A DNA stretch of 64,000 bases. Origin: Candidula unifasciata. Lineage: Eukaryota > Mollusca > Gastropoda > Stylommatophora > Geomitridae. Below are positions 46,646-58,404 of the stretch, one piece after another; position 1 is the stretch's first letter; each line of letters opens with the position of its first letter. The stretch covers positions 232,001 through 296,000 of the forward strand of contig CAJHNH020008068.1 of NCBI GenBank assembly GCA_905116865.2. Direction: 5' to 3'. Both the position numbers and the translations under genes were made by a program. Under the pieces are notes generated by a model that was not told the DNA's origin, ran no database searches, and was given only the letters and a program-made list of their open reading frames with translations.

Positions 46646-48060
46646 TTTAAATTAAACTCACTATCAACTTTTGCATTAGGAAGAGAAGAAAAAGAATACT
46701 TTTAATCCACTGTGACAAAATAGTGCACTTATAAATTTAAATTTAATAATTTAAATATTTTTTTCTGCTCAATATAAGAAGTTGCCACAACTTCATTTGT
46801 AAATTTTAAAAAAAACTTGTACACTGAAAAGCACTAAATCGGCTGCTCAGTATTTTACCCATTGCTTCCAATATCTGTTTAATGGACGCTAGTCAAACCA
46901 AGGTATGAGTGTATTTAGAATGTCAGATATCCATAATCATATCCTCAGGATACACAAGATAGTCAATGCCTCAAAGCAATGGGAGCTACAAAAACATGTG
47001 TATCCTGGCTTGTGGAGAAGATAACTGAGGCTGCCTTGTGAGCTTAGATGCTGTGCTTGATCCTTCGTAGCTTGTTTGTAGTGGTCTGATGTCTCTGAAT
47101 GACACCACACAGGCAGGCATAATATAATAGCATTATTCAATATTTATAAGCTATGTACAATTGACAGCCGAAATGTGTGTGCAGTGTTATATTACATACA
47201 TATTTTTAAATCGAAAGCTAAAATGTGTGCAAAATGCTGCGTAAATATTCCTTATGCAAGCATTGCGTTTGAAAGCGTGCATGTGGCATACCCGTTTTGT
47301 ACATACAACTAGTAATTTTATAGACTTATTTCTACAATATTAATCCATCTCGTGTTCCATATTGCATGGACTTGCCGTGCCTTTTTGGGTCCACTAATCT
47401 CAGACTGTTGTTTGTTGGTTTCTATGTTTGTTTTAACTTTTGTATTTATTAATAAAACTTGCCTTGTACTCATCTGCGAAGTCACAAAGTCGCTGTAGCC
47501 CATCTTTGAAGAGTAATACATTCTGACCTAGACACAGTATATAACTCTCTGTATGTCGTGATGCAGTTTTCTATTCTTTATTATTATTATTATTTTTTTT
47601 TTTTTACTATGCATTCCAGTTTTGTCTGCCTGTGGCCACTTTTGATGAGACTAATTCTTGATCAGGTTTATGAATTGATTTTGCATTGAACATATCAAGT
47701 ACATGTTACAGTTAAAAAGAGGTATTCAAAAAGCTTCAGATAATTTTTCTCGTAAGTTAAAAGACACAGTTGATTAACAGATATAAGAAAGTATTTTAAA
47801 AAAGAGAAATAGACAATTAATCCCCCACCCCCACCCCCACCCCAAATTATGTTTCACATTACATTTTTGCTTTTAAAAAAAAAGATATATTTTTTTTTTT
47901 TTAACTAAAAGATACATGAAGATACCATTTTCATGTCAGTAAAAGACATTTCACAACAAAATTATTGGACGCTGAGTCGCCAAAAATATGTTAAGACACA
48001 TTTGTTTTCCTAAATATGTAACACCACACCATGTATCACTCAGAACTTATATGAAGATAC

Positions 48061-48061
<1 letters not shown>
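46646..48061. other. A/T-rich stretch without recognised content
   Basis: No arrays or transposon signatures. CCCCCACC-type runs at 47820-47845. Confidence 0.4.

Positions 48062-48128
<67 letters not shown>
48062..48128. repeat. (TA)n microsatellite, about 65 bp
   Basis: Pure TA repeat. Confidence 0.97.
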
Positions 48129-48131
<3 letters not shown>

Positions 48132-48149
48132 CAAATTTGTAATACAATT

Positions 48150-48250
48150 GTCCAAAAGGTTTATAAGAAAGCGCTGCTGCAAATATATCGGCCATGCACT
48201 CAGATTGAATAAGACAAGACTCCCCCACTAAATGGGGCAGAAAGATTTGA
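48150..48250 (+). mobile_element. Short LINE C-terminal fragment
   Basis: Frame RKRCCKYIGHALRLNKTRLP matches RKRRWNYVGHVLRMDKSRLP of the LINE at 37785-39160. A small, diverged piece of the same family. Confidence 0.65.
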
Positions 48251-50190
48251 GGAGCTACATGCAGTGTGTCATTTTGTAGGTAAAGCAGGGTCGGTTTGTC
48301 TAACAGTCAGCAATATCGGAGAATATCGCATTCAAAAGTGGCCCATGTATTTGACTTGACAGCGGGCTAAATAAATCAACATTCGAGCTATAGTCTATAG
48401 TTGTCAGTTCAGTAGTCTGCTTGATTTGTTTTGTGTTTGCATTATTTGCTAATTCTTATTTCTGTATTTCCCCTGTGAGTTTTGTGTCTTTTTAATTCCC
48501 TGTTGTTGACTAATAACTTGTAATATTTCCTAGTTAACACGTTTTAGTTTTGAAACCTCGCTTATAATAGAAGAATACCACCACTAAACTACTTTGCTAC
48601 AAAAGCTTTTTAATTACCAGGTGTTTGTTTAACGGCATGAAGGGGTATTTAAAATATCATGATCACATGTTACCAGCAAATCAAATAGGTAAAGTGTCAT
48701 TTATGTTTCTGATTTCTCTCAGTTTTATTTTCTTTCGTTCATGAGATCAGGAATAACATCATATTCACTAGATGCTACATCTACAGACTAGGTGAAACTT
48801 TATGCATTCCCAGATTTTTTACTATTAGCTGCCAGAAGCAAGCATTTGCAAAAATTCTTGAAGACTAACAGACAGATTGCTGACTGATCTGGCTGAAGTG
48901 GTCACTGACAACACGTGTGTGTGTGTGGCAACACTTCACAGAAGAACTTCTGTTAAAGAACTTTGTTTAGCATGTTATGTATTTATTTATTTATTTATTG
49001 ACTTCTTGTTTGGTTCTAGCTTTCCGCTTTGTTAATTCAACAAATTTGCGTATTGTTACAGATGCCTAGGGTTGTTATTTTGATGTGTACTTTGACAGCT
49101 TTGCATGCAGTCACATAGTCATGTGAATGTTTGTTATACGTGAATCAGTCATTAAGTTTCTTCTTCTTCTGCCCTTCATCCCTCAGTGTGGGTACAAGCC
49201 CTCACTCAGCTCTCACCAAATCTTGTATATCTTTTGCTGTTTCTAGAATCTTTGTGTATTTCCTGCCAGTATTTTTTTTAGCTCAGTCCGTATTTCTTTT
49301 CTTCTTATGTTTTAGGACTCCTATTTATTTTGCTATTTGGTTCCCTAGAAAGAATTGTCTGTGTATGCTATTAGAGGATTTGTAAATGTTTATTCACTCT
49401 TGATTTATCAGATTTATTTAGTTTTCTCCGTGAGTTTTACATAACTGATTTTGTCTTACCTCATAGTTTGTGCAGGAACCAGTTAGTGATTGTTTGCATT
49501 TTATTAGTCATTGTTAAGTCATTCTCCATTCAGAAGTACTGAATTGATGTTACAGTTAAATATTTGGCGTTTGACATTCATAGATTCATTTCTTTGACTT
49601 CTACAGATTTCTTTCATTGCTGTGATTTAGTTCTTTCCCCATTGTATTCTTATTTTTTTAGATTTCTGTTGGCTGCCCCTGTCTTGGCCTACATTACTAT
49701 CAAAATATGTTATTTCTTCTTCTGGGTTCACCAGGTAAAGAAAGCTTTCACGTTATGTTGTGGTTTACCTTGGTCTGTTCTGCCCCCAGATCCCACCTTG
49801 GAACCCAGACAAAGAAATTCTGTGTGTGATCCAACCTCCTGAAGGGAGCATTCTCTGTGCTAGATCAGATTGTCATTTGCTTGTTTTATCCTAATTAATA
49901 TTTGTCTTTTGTGTAGGAATTGTTAGATCCACTTTTTGTTATCTTGAATCTAGTGTATGTATGGTAGGTTACATTCTTGTTATTCTGTGCTCCCTCTATG
50001 ATTACCTCATGCAAACACAGGCCAGTTTTCTGTTTGTCCACCTCTGCTTGTTCCTGTACTAAAACAATTCAGAAATGCTTTTGTTTTCTTACTTCCCCCC
50101 AGAAATTATCTACGTATGTTTTTTAATTTTGGCCATTGCATTTGTATGTCAGTTTGAAATAGATGTACGTTAAATGAGCTATCTCCTTAT
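48251..50190. other. Stretch without firmly recognised content
   Basis: 49150-49240 loosely resembles 16260-16340. A TTTA run lies at 48975-49000. ORFs in 49131-49842 are hydrophobic, T-rich translations with no family signature. Confidence 0.35.
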
Positions 50191-50194
50191 GGCA

Positions 50195-50295
50195 TATTGG
50201 GATTTTTGCCGGCCCCATATATCTGTTGATCAGTTGTAATGTGGTCAATGTCAGACCGACCTGCCACCTTTACTCCCAGAAAATGTTCTGATTTT
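50195..50295 (-). repeat. SINE family 1 fragment, minus strand
   Basis: 'ttgatcagttgtaatgtggt' and 'gccacctttactcccagaaa' are the reverse complement of the family body. Confidence 0.45.
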
Positions 50296-50574
50296 TTAAA
50301 GGCTGGGTGTCCTTGAAGTGCAATTAAATTATTAATTGGGGAATTCTTTAGACATGTCGTGAGAAGGAGGAAAACGAGTATGTTGCCACAGCAGGATAAT
50401 TTGAAGGAGAAAGGAGCCAGGCAGACGGTGAGAGAGAACATTAGTTTAGCATCATGGCATTGAAGAGTAACTGTATCCGATATTATTGGCAGGAGTTTGT
50501 GGACAGACATGTTTTCCAAAACCACACAGCCTGGACTATAAGAAGGGGAGAATGTGCCATCTCCACAGTGAAGG

Positions 50575-50875
50575 TTGGCGTCAGTCTTCTTCTTAGTATT
50601 CACCAGCTGTAAACTCTGGTGGAAAGCTCTGGTTGTTTGTCCACTTCTGGGCTTTAGTCTCCTTCCAGAACTTGAGTTTTGTATGCACATCCATTTTATA
50701 GATCTGGCTTATTTGTATGCAGACTGTTGATTCCTTGCCTCTCAGGCAGATGCACTCTGACTTATAAGGAGAAAACCCATTAAGTCACATGCTTTTTAGG
50801 CAGACAGTGGGTCTGTTTAACCCCCCCCCCCCCCCCCCCCCCAATGGGGCCCGAAATCGACTCAGGGAGTTGTCC
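50575..50875 (-). repeat. SINE family 2, A-type copy, minus strand, with poly-C
   Basis: 'gtattcaccagctgtaaact', 'gtccacttctgggctttagt', 'gcagactgttgattccttgc' and a 22-nt C run (50821-50842) before 'aatggggcccgaaatcg'. The C run matches the poly-G position of the copy at 42112. Confidence 0.72.
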
Positions 50876-51499
50876 ACAGTATACCACTGCTGTCTTTGGG
50901 AATTTTACTTAATGAGGACTCAGTCTCTTCCACAGTACAATTCTCAGACAAATGACAACCAGAAAGCTTTTTTTTTTAACCACCCATTTGAAAATTAAAC
51001 CCAAACACTCAAGAATCGTGGAACTAAAAAACACATTCACTAACCTCTATGCTCAGAGCCCAGCATAAGAAGGAAGCTTGTGCTAATGAGAGTGAAAGAG
51101 CTTAAGACATCCCATTATAAAGGTAATCCCAGGGTCAATGTTGGGTCTCCACATTACAACAAAACCAGCTCCTTTCTTTATCAGCTGCCCTTCTGGAAAG
51201 TTCTTACTGTTTGCAGATATCTGTGAAATCTAGGCTGAGTACAGAAACATCTTCAACGAACATCTTCAGTCATTTTAGAACATTAGCTTAATGTTTAAAT
51301 TTCAGATTATTTTCATTTGGTAATGGCTTTTGTTTTGTGAGAATTAATACTTTTATTTTGGCTCTAGTCTCTATAGACTGCATCTTGAATGAATAACAAG
51401 CATTAATGTTGACATTCGTTACAGAAAATAACTGCACATTTAGAATGTTATACTCAGACTGTTAGATTCATAATTGTTATATTTCTATGGGCTTTTTTT

Positions 51500-51740
51500 C
51501 CCCGAATGCATGGGGCCATTGTGACAGTTGATTCCTTGATGGGAAAACAGGGCCATTGTGACAGTTGATTCCTTGATGGGAAAACAGTGCCATTGTGACA
51601 GTTTATTCCTTGATGGGAAAACAGTGCCATTGCATTGCTAGTACTCTGACTGTAGCTTCTGCTGCAGTCTGTCACACCAGTGTTTCCAGTCACACCAGTG
51701 TTTCCAGTCACACCAGTGTTTCCAGTCACACCAAACATGG
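51500..51740 (+). repeat. Two short tandem arrays (39 bp x3, 18 bp x4)
   Basis: 'gccattgtgacagttgattc' recurs at 39-bp spacing; 'tcacaccagtgtttccag' is repeated from about 51670 to 51733. Confidence 0.9.
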
Positions 51741-51879
51741 AGGGCATCAGATGAGAATATTGTTGTTCTAAAAACATGGATGGGGAATACTTTTTTCCTG
51801 CCAAGGATTTTATAACACTATTTGCAGGCCATAGAAAAATTATTAGTCTAAACTGTATTTTGGTCAAGCATTTAACTGT

Positions 51880-52060
51880 GGTTGCTATGGCAGAGACTGA
51901 CCAAGAGAAATGATACTTGATGGCCTGAAGTGATAGCGTGGAGAAATAAAATAATTGAAATTGATTTAGCGTACCAACGGCAGAGGTCTTTGGAAAGACA
52001 TGAGCGCCTACGCTGCTTGGCAGGGCACATGATGATGGCAGGGCCAGAGACCAAATGATT
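51880..52060 (+). mobile_element. RTE-like LINE 3' end fragment
   Basis: 'cagaggtctttggaaagaca', 'tgagcgcctacgctgcttgg' and 'cagggcacatgatgatg' match the end of the element at 60148-60690 ('cgcctccgccagttggcagg', then 'gcacatgatgatgatg'). Confidence 0.6.
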
Positions 52061-52254
52061 GTGCAGGTCCGACATGGCCTGCGAGCCAGACATTCCTCAT
52101 CCCTGTTCTGAAATCATTCAGTCAGATTTTTTTCAGGTTATGACATTAGAGTATTGTTGTTATCTGGTTTTGAATTGCATTATTGATGTTATCAGGTTAT
52201 GGACTTAGAATATCAAATATCAAGTTATGAAGTTAGTGTCGTGATGTTATTATA

Positions 52255-52438
52255 AAATTTGGCTATCCTCCGAATAACGGGTACAAAAGATGGCGGCAAA
52301 AACATTCTAACAGAGCCTCAGTCACATGTCAGTTGTGCACTTCCAGCGACTACCGCCACTGCCAAGAGTCCCCCACGCCACTCACGTGGCGTGTATTGGG
52401 GCTTTTGTGCCCGTTATTCGGAGGATAAGCTAAAATTT
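52255..52438. mobile_element. MITE-like element, 184 bp, with 35-bp terminal inverted repeats
   Basis: Left end 52255-52289 and right end 52402-52438 are inverted copies: 'atcctccgaataacgggtac' on the left, 'atcctccgaataacgggcac' on the minus strand of the right, both flanked by AAATTT-like bases. The core of about 110 bp is G/C-rich and includes a small palindrome ('cacgccactcacgtggcgtg'). No coding capacity; a transposase would have to act in trans. Confidence 0.85.
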
Positions 52439-52449
52439 TTATTTTAAAC

Positions 52450-53000
52450 TTTGAGTTATGAAAGTACTCCCAGGTCCCAAGAGACTGTTGTGTGTATTCT
52501 TTTGTCCAAAGAGAATGTTGTTTGTATTCTTTGATCCCAAAAGGGTGTTTATTTTCAGGTCTCTAGAGACTTGTATGTGTGTATTCTTTGGTCCAAAGTG
52601 AATGTTTTGTGTATTCTTTGGTCCAAAGTGAATGTTTTGTGTATTCTTTGGTCCAAAGTGAATGTTTTGTGTATTCTTTGATCCCAAAAGGGTGTGTTTA
52701 TTTTCGGGTCTCATACTTGTATGTGTAGATTGTTTGGTCCAGAGAGAATGTTGTGTGTATTCTTTGGTCCAAAGAGAATGTTGTGTGTATTCTTTGATCC
52801 TAAAAATGTGTTTATTTTTGGGTCTGTAGAGACTGTTGTGTGTATTTCCAAGCTCTAGTAGTTGTATTGTTGTTGTATTTGTGTTCCCTAAGAGACTGTT
52901 GCGTGTTTCTCACTTCCCAAAAGACTGTTACGTGCATTCTCAGACAGTGGACGTTGTGTGTATTTCTAAGCCCTAAGAGAATGTTTCTATATGCCCAATA
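52450..53000 (+). repeat. Degenerate 30-bp array 'gtattctttggtccaaag'
   Basis: Units such as 'gtgtattctttggtccaaag' and 'tgaatgtttt', with 'atcccaaaagggtgt' and 'ctagagact' variants, about 15 units. A SINE-1 3' piece (52985-53045, 'gggtactttaccttctttt') follows. Confidence 0.85.
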
Positions 53001-53559
53001 GGCTTGAAGGTGTGGAAAAGGGTACTTTACCTTCTTTTTTTTAAGAGGATGTTGAATAAGAGAGCCCACAAAATGTTCAACATTGTTGGCTCACTCACCT
53101 TGTGCACAGGAAGAGGTTTGCAGCCTCTTTCATGACTTGCATTAGAACTGTTGCCTTCACCTAGCAAGTGTGGATTCTCTCAGCTGACAGAGAGTGTACC
53201 TGCACGGAAGACTGCTTCTGCAGAGGGTTGTCTAGAGTTGTCTTGTGAAGGGTAAACTAGCGCTAGCACCTTCAACTCTGAAACTCAGAGATTCATTGCC
53301 CTGCTTCTTCTCTCCCAAAAATATTTAGCTACATATCTGTGTTGTTTTTCTTTGGTTTGTTCTGAGGAAGGCTTTTTGGCTGATGCATTAGCACTTTTAT
53401 TCTTGTGATTCTGTAAAACTGCTTCATACTTTATAACTTTTTTTTTTTACCATTTAAAAAAAGACAGGAAACTGTGAGAAAGTATTGCTTGTAAATAAAC
53501 TATGTGACTATCCTTATTCAGATTGTTGATTTTTGTTTTTATATTACTGGTCATTGTTT

Positions 53560-53700
53560 GTGAGAAGGCAAGACGGATATACAACCACACTATGACTGAC
53601 ACTATTCGTATTGGAACTCTGTGCTGGCTGCTGAGGATGGGGCCTGTATAGGAATGCCCTAAATGCTGTGATGTAAATTCTTGACTCAACCCAACTGTTT
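53560..53700 (+). mobile_element. RNase H-type LINE 3' end
   Basis: 'cggatatacaaccacactat', 'ggctgctgaggatggggcct' and 'ggaatgccctaaatgctgtg' match the 31118-31310 copy; the frame is LCWLLRMG...ECPKCCDV with a stop between. Confidence 0.6.
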
Positions 53701-53747
53701 ATGAGATCTTTGTGTGTGGGACAAACATAATTTATTTTTGTAGGACA

Positions 53748-53957
53748 CCCCCCCCTCACAGGACAGAAACCCTCACAGGGCAGAAACCCTCACAGGACAG
53801 AAACCCTCACAGGACAGAAACCCTCACAGGACAGAAACCCTCACAGGGCAGAAACCCTCACAGGACAGAAACCCTCACAGGACAGAAACCCTCACAGGAC
53901 AGAAACCCTCACAGGGCAGAAACCCTCACAGGACAGAAACCCTCACAGGACAGAAAC
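53748..53957 (+). repeat. 17-bp minisatellite, about 12 copies
   Basis: Unit 'cctcacaggacagaaac', with 'gggcag' variants. Three units = 51 bp, so all frames stay open. Confidence 0.96.
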
Positions 53958-53974
53958 GGACATATTTAGAACAG

Positions 53975-54225
53975 CAGATTCTGCAGCCATATGAACAAGA
54001 TATTCAAGATTGGGGATTCAGATCAGGGCCCCTGTGGACAGGCACAGAATACTGACCATGTGCTACAGACATGCTTCTCTACATGCAGGTTTGGCCCGTT
54101 AGCAAACCAAGTTGTATGGAACAGTAGAAGACATGTGTCGCAGCACAAACTTCATAGAGGTCGGTGGCCTTCTCATTTGAAAATCACTGGCATGGAGGAA
54201 GAAAAGAAGAAAATTGTTTGTGAGA
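53975..54225 (+). mobile_element. RNase H-type LINE C-terminal fragment
   Basis: + frame FKIGDSDQGPCGQAQNTDHV, LQTCFSTCRFGPLANQVVW, then LHRGRWPSHLKITGM. The pattern CGxxxxTxxHVLQxC plus a later 'xKLxGxxxxLxxTxxFIxxxGL' is the C-terminus of Jockey-like elements. It directly abuts the 17-bp array. Confidence 0.68.
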
Positions 54226-54753
54226 AGTCTGTATAGGATAAACTGTTAAAAGTTTTTTTTTTTTTTTTTTTTTTTTGTTAGTTCTTTTTTCATTACTTTT
54301 TTTTTGTAAATAAAATGACCATGGTAGGACAAATTTGTTACAGTGCTTCCCAAACTTTTCTTAGTCACAGCGCCTTTTTTCAATTAAAATGTTTCCACGA
54401 CGCCCTAACCTAAGTATGACTACTCGTATGTAAAAGATAAAAAAAAAAAAAGAATAAAACTAATGTCTCTTCTAATAAATTGTGGTGCCCCTGTGAAGAG
54501 GTCGCGACTCCCCGAGGCGCTGTGGCACACAGTTTTGGAATCACTGGTTTAAGAGCCAGAGGATCACCTTTTTTGCATCAGGTTTTATCCTGTGTGGCTC
54601 AGTCTCTCCCTGCGGAATGGCTAGCCACCTGTCAAGAGTGTTGCAGACAGCATCAACCTTAGCTCCAGTCCTAGGATGAGAGATCTAGTGTAGTGAGAGA
54701 GAATCAATTAGTTAAAAACTGACATCCCTGAACATTGGGAAAACATTCTCCTT

Positions 54754-54825
54754 CTTCAGTAGCCAACAAAGAGTTGACTTGATAGCAAACAAAGAGTTGA
54801 CTTGATAGCAAACAATGAGTTGACT
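54754..54825 (+). repeat. Triplicated 24-bp unit
   Basis: 'caaacaaagagttgacttga' with 'tagc', three copies. 54590-54680 upstream resembles the SINE end at 4590-4690 on the minus strand. Confidence 0.8.
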
Positions 54826-55244
54826 GCTCGGCCGTCCAGGTATGCAGACTGCTTTAATTATGCTACCGCGACGACTTCTTATCTCACAGTACCTTCTGCA
54901 AAATCACCGAGTCGTCTTGTCCCTATCCGAATAACATCCGGTAATTCGTGCAGCAGGGGAAACCAACCCCGAGCTTCATGAACTCAGGTGGGCCCACTCT
55001 CTGAAAATCTCTAGGAGCTCGGGGGCCGAAACATTTGTCGACGAGAGGTTACTTCTACTGATGATTGGTAGACCCCTGCTGTACATGCTCCCCTGTGGAG
55101 TTTCTTCTTATTAGTAACTGTGTACCTAAGAATGTCAGTATAGCAAGGTGACGAGTTCTATCAAACCCAATGTCTCTCTTCTCACCATGTGGCCAAAGAA
55201 CAGTGTACGAGCATAACATGATAAAAATACAGCTGATGTGTGAA

Positions 55245-55325
55245 TGTTGAATGTCTAGAAGGGCTGAATGTAAGACTGGTCTGTGTGCCCAAATTGTGAC
55301 CCTTGAAAAATAAACTTTTCTTCAT
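55245..55325 (+). repeat. Dispersed retroelement 3' end
   Basis: Copy of the 4085-4160 sequence ('gggctgaatgtaagactggt', 'tgtgcccaaatt', 'aaataaac'). Confidence 0.6.
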
Positions 55326-55560
55326 TTATTCTCTTTCCAGTTGGTGAATCTGTATGTTTGTAAGTCTACCTGTATATTCTCTCCACCGTCTTCTTGGTAT
55401 GCCTCATGAGACCAACTGTTTAACTGAACCGTGTATGAAGTTTTTGTCTCTCTGGTATCTGCCATTCTCTCCATATGCCTCAACCACTGCAGTATATTAG
55501 CCCTTATGATGCAAATGGGTCCTCCAGATTTGGGGTTGAAGTAAAAAGTCAACACCCCCA
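55326..55560 (-). mobile_element. LINE C-terminal remnant, minus strand
   Basis: Minus-strand frame ANILQWLRHMERMADTRETK, TSYTVQLNSWSHEAYQEDGG, ENIQVDLQ resembles the '(W)xxHVERMxDxRxPK ... GRRxxGRPxxRWxDNI' end of LINE RTs, decayed. Confidence 0.55.
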
Positions 55561-55621
55561 ACTTTTGAAAACATCATTTCAACACAAAACAAATATCTAA
55601 GCTTCAATATGAATGCTTTTT

Positions 55622-55623
<2 letters not shown>

Positions 55624-55656
<33 letters not shown>
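55624..55656. repeat. Poly-C tract, about 33 nt
   Basis: Pure C run. Confidence 0.95.
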
Positions 55657-55658
<2 letters not shown>

Positions 55659-55759
55659 AATGAATTAAGTCTCTGGAAATGAGGATGAACAGAAGAATAG
55701 GTCATATTTCATCGAAACAAAAAGAACCGAATACAAAGGTTCTGGAAAGACTGTGAAAG

Positions 55760-56010
55760 AAAGGGGGTAAAAAAGATAATTGAAATATCTAGGCTTTATT
55801 AAAAGACATTACTCTTTTAAAAACCATATTGGAGGGAAAGCTTGAGGCCAAGAGGTATGCAACAATATAAGTGGGAGGACAACATCAAGTGATGGATGAA
55901 CAGCAGTCTGAGAGAGTGTTCAACCAAGACAATAGAGTATGTCGGAGATGCATTGCAGCCAACTTTAACTGTGAAGAGGGCACCTGATGGATTAATGAAA
56001 TGCTTAAAAA
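55760..56010 (+). mobile_element. LINE C-terminal remnant, plus strand
   Basis: Frames include ILEGKLEAKRYAT, NSSLRECSTKTIEYVGDALQ, PTL. Fits the 'IxEGKxExxRxxGRPxxxWxDNI' and following end region of LINE RTs, frame-broken. Confidence 0.5.
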
Positions 56011-56234
56011 AAAAAATTCAAACAATTAAAGTAATCGCTATGCAGTGTTTTAATCATAATATAATCACAACACCCTCATATTATTACGTGACATGCTATA
56101 TATTTTAAATGACCAATTTACTGTGAGTGCATGAATGCTTTTTGGATGCCACCCCTCACACAACGGGGAACCAGATGTCTTGACATCCTTTATACAATGT
56201 GACAATTTCACTCATTTCTCCAGTCTGTAATTCT

Positions 56235-56935
56235 TTGTCCCAGGCAGTTATCACTATTTATTCCTGGCAGTTATCACTATTTATTCCTGGCAGTTATCAC
56301 TATTTATTCCTGGCAGTTATCACTATTTATTCCAGGCAGTTATCACTATTTATTCCTGGCAGTTATCACTATTTATTCCTGGCAGTTATCACTATTTATT
56401 CCAGGCAGTTATCACTATTTATTCCTGGCAGTTATCACTATTTATTCCAGGCAGTTATCACTATTTATTCCTGGCAGTTATCACTATTTATTCCTGGCAG
56501 TTATCACTATTTATTCCAGGCAGTTATCACTATTTATTCCGGGCAGTTATCACTATTTATTCCAGGCAGTTATCACTATTTATTCCTGGCAGTTATCACT
56601 ATTTATTCCTGGCAGTTATCACTATTTATTTCGGGCAGTTATTACTGTTTATCCCAGGCTACCAGTATGTATTACAGGTCACTATTTATTCCGGGCAGTT
56701 ATTACTGTTTATCCCAGGCTACCAGTATGTATTACAGGTCACTATTTATTCCGGGCAGTTATTAGTGTTTATCCCAGGCTACCAGTATGTATTACAGGTC
56801 ACTATTTATTCCGGGCAGTTATTACTATTTATTCTAGACAAGTACTGCTATAAATACCAGACTTTTATCACCATTTATCCCAGGCAGCTACTAACATTTA
56901 TCCCAGGCAGCTACTACAATTTATCCCAGGCAGTA
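56235..56935 (+). repeat. 23-bp array (about 18 copies) passing into a 60-bp array
   Basis: 23-bp unit 'ggcagttatcactatttatt' plus 'cct' or 'cca', to about 56640; then 'gggcagttattactgtttat' ... 'attacaggtcactatttatt' with a 60-bp period three times, then degenerate units. The longer unit is a modified form of the shorter one. Confidence 0.95.
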
Positions 56936-56944
56936 GCTATACTT

Positions 56945-57150
56945 TTTTGTCTAAAATGACCTTGGCTCCCAGGTCAACCCAGCAGTGAGTGGGTACCAGA
57001 TACATGTCCTGGGAAGTAAAAGCAGTCAGCGTGACGCTGACCACATCAGCCATCAACTGTCGATTAGTCTATCAAATATGTATTAAGCCCTATATGCTAA
57101 ATACACCTGAGGGAGGACGTGGAAGAGGGTCCTTTACTTTACTTACTGAT
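56945..57150 (+). repeat. SINE family 1 copy
   Basis: 'ggctcccaggtcaacccagc', 'gtgacgctgaccacatcagc', 'ccctatatgct' and 'gggtcctttactttactta'. The tRNA-like head is missing or replaced by the preceding array. Confidence 0.7.
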
Positions 57151-57185
57151 CTCAGGCATTTATTACTACTGATCCCATACAGTTA

Positions 57186-58338
57186 TTTGTACCGAATATT
57201 CGCTTCGGGGCCGAATAGTGGACCTAATAACTTTTCGGTATTCGGCCAAATAGTTGCGGTCGGGCCGAATACGAATAGTGGTTACCTTACACCCGTTTCT
57301 AGACTGGTGGAAATTAAACATATCAAGATTCCCCACCCTGGTTCACACTGGCAAGCGTTATCTTTGTGCACCACCTACGAGCGTACCAAGTGAACGTCTG
57401 TTTAGTACAGCTGGAAATAGCTTCAGTGAGACAAGAAGCTGCTGACAACATGAAACGATTGTTTTTTTTTTTTTTTTTTTTTTGAAAGCTAATGCCACTT
57501 TCATGGATTAACTAAGCTGTCAGTGACAATTTATAAGTTTAGCTACTTGTTATAAAACTAAGAATACTTTCATTCCCATGTATTAGTTACCACAGACCGA
57601 CTGAGTGAAGGATGCAAAACATGAAATGTTTTTAAATGTTTACTATTCTGAACTGGTTTTTTGTGTGCAGGATAAGTACAGAAATTTAAGTATCTGGGCA
57701 CATGGATAACATCAGATGGAAGATGCATTACTGAAATAAGAAACAGAATAAAATGAAGAACATCTTATGCAATATATCTTTGCCATTGAAGGTTAGAAAA
57801 AGAATTCTTGCTTGCTACACACATCCAGTTTTAACATATGGCTGTAAGTCCTGGACAATCGGTAGGCAGGCCAAACAATTTCTTGAGGCCTCATCGATGT
57901 GGTTTTACATAAGAATGCTTAAAATACCTTGAACAGCAACAACAACAACAACAACAAAAGGCAACCAAGAGGTTTTGATAGAGGCGGGAGCCCGAAAACA
58001 ACTACTCACAGACATCAGAAGGAGACAGTCATCATTTTTCGGCCATGTTATAAGATGAGGGAAAATGGAACATGTGGTGACCACTGGAAAGATATTTGAA
58101 AGGAGGGATAGAGGAAGACAACGAGAGAAGATTCTTGACAGTCTTGTTGCATGGCATGGAGGTGTGTCAGCACACGAACTAAAACAGGCTGCAGGAGATC
58201 GCAGATTGTAAAGAGGCATAATCGCCCATGCCAGTCGGCAAAGCACCTGATGATGATTCACTATTCGTATTCGGCCGAATAGTTGGTCCAGCTATTCGTA
58301 TTCGGCCGAATAGTGAAAATCACTATTCGGTACAGCCC
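57186..58338 (+). mobile_element. hAT transposon remnant interrupted by a LINE fragment
   Basis: The ends carry inverted 'CGAATAGTG / CACTATTCG' words: left 'tttgtaccgaatattcg' at about 57187, right 'cactattcggtacagcccta' ending at 58339. The right end read on the minus strand starts TAGGGCTGTACCG, like a hAT terminal repeat (CAGGGxTG). Between them 57292-57445 encodes [40 protein letters not shown], the C-terminal dimerisation domain of hAT transposases (PATSxxSERxFSxAG). The rest of the transposase is gone. Confidence 0.82.
57660..58258 (+). mobile_element. RTE-like LINE fragment nested in the hAT remnant
   Basis: Frame KYLGTWITSDGRCITEIRNR, IK, then VRKRILACYTHPVLTYGCKS, WTIGRQAK, EASSMWFYIRMLKIP, then a GH and RGR region, ending with 'cggcaaagcacctgatgatg'. 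The TGATGATGA tail touches the hAT right end. 5'-truncated with several stops. Confidence 0.78.
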
Positions 58339-58404
58339 TAGTTATTGCCACAAATCATTCTACTATAAGGTGGTTAACTATATTTAAAAAAAATTTTTTT
58401 TGAG

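Noticed and set aside
56199..56765. 188-residue hydrophobic open frame resembling a membrane protein
   Set aside because: Translation of the 23-bp array with no start context or conserved motif.
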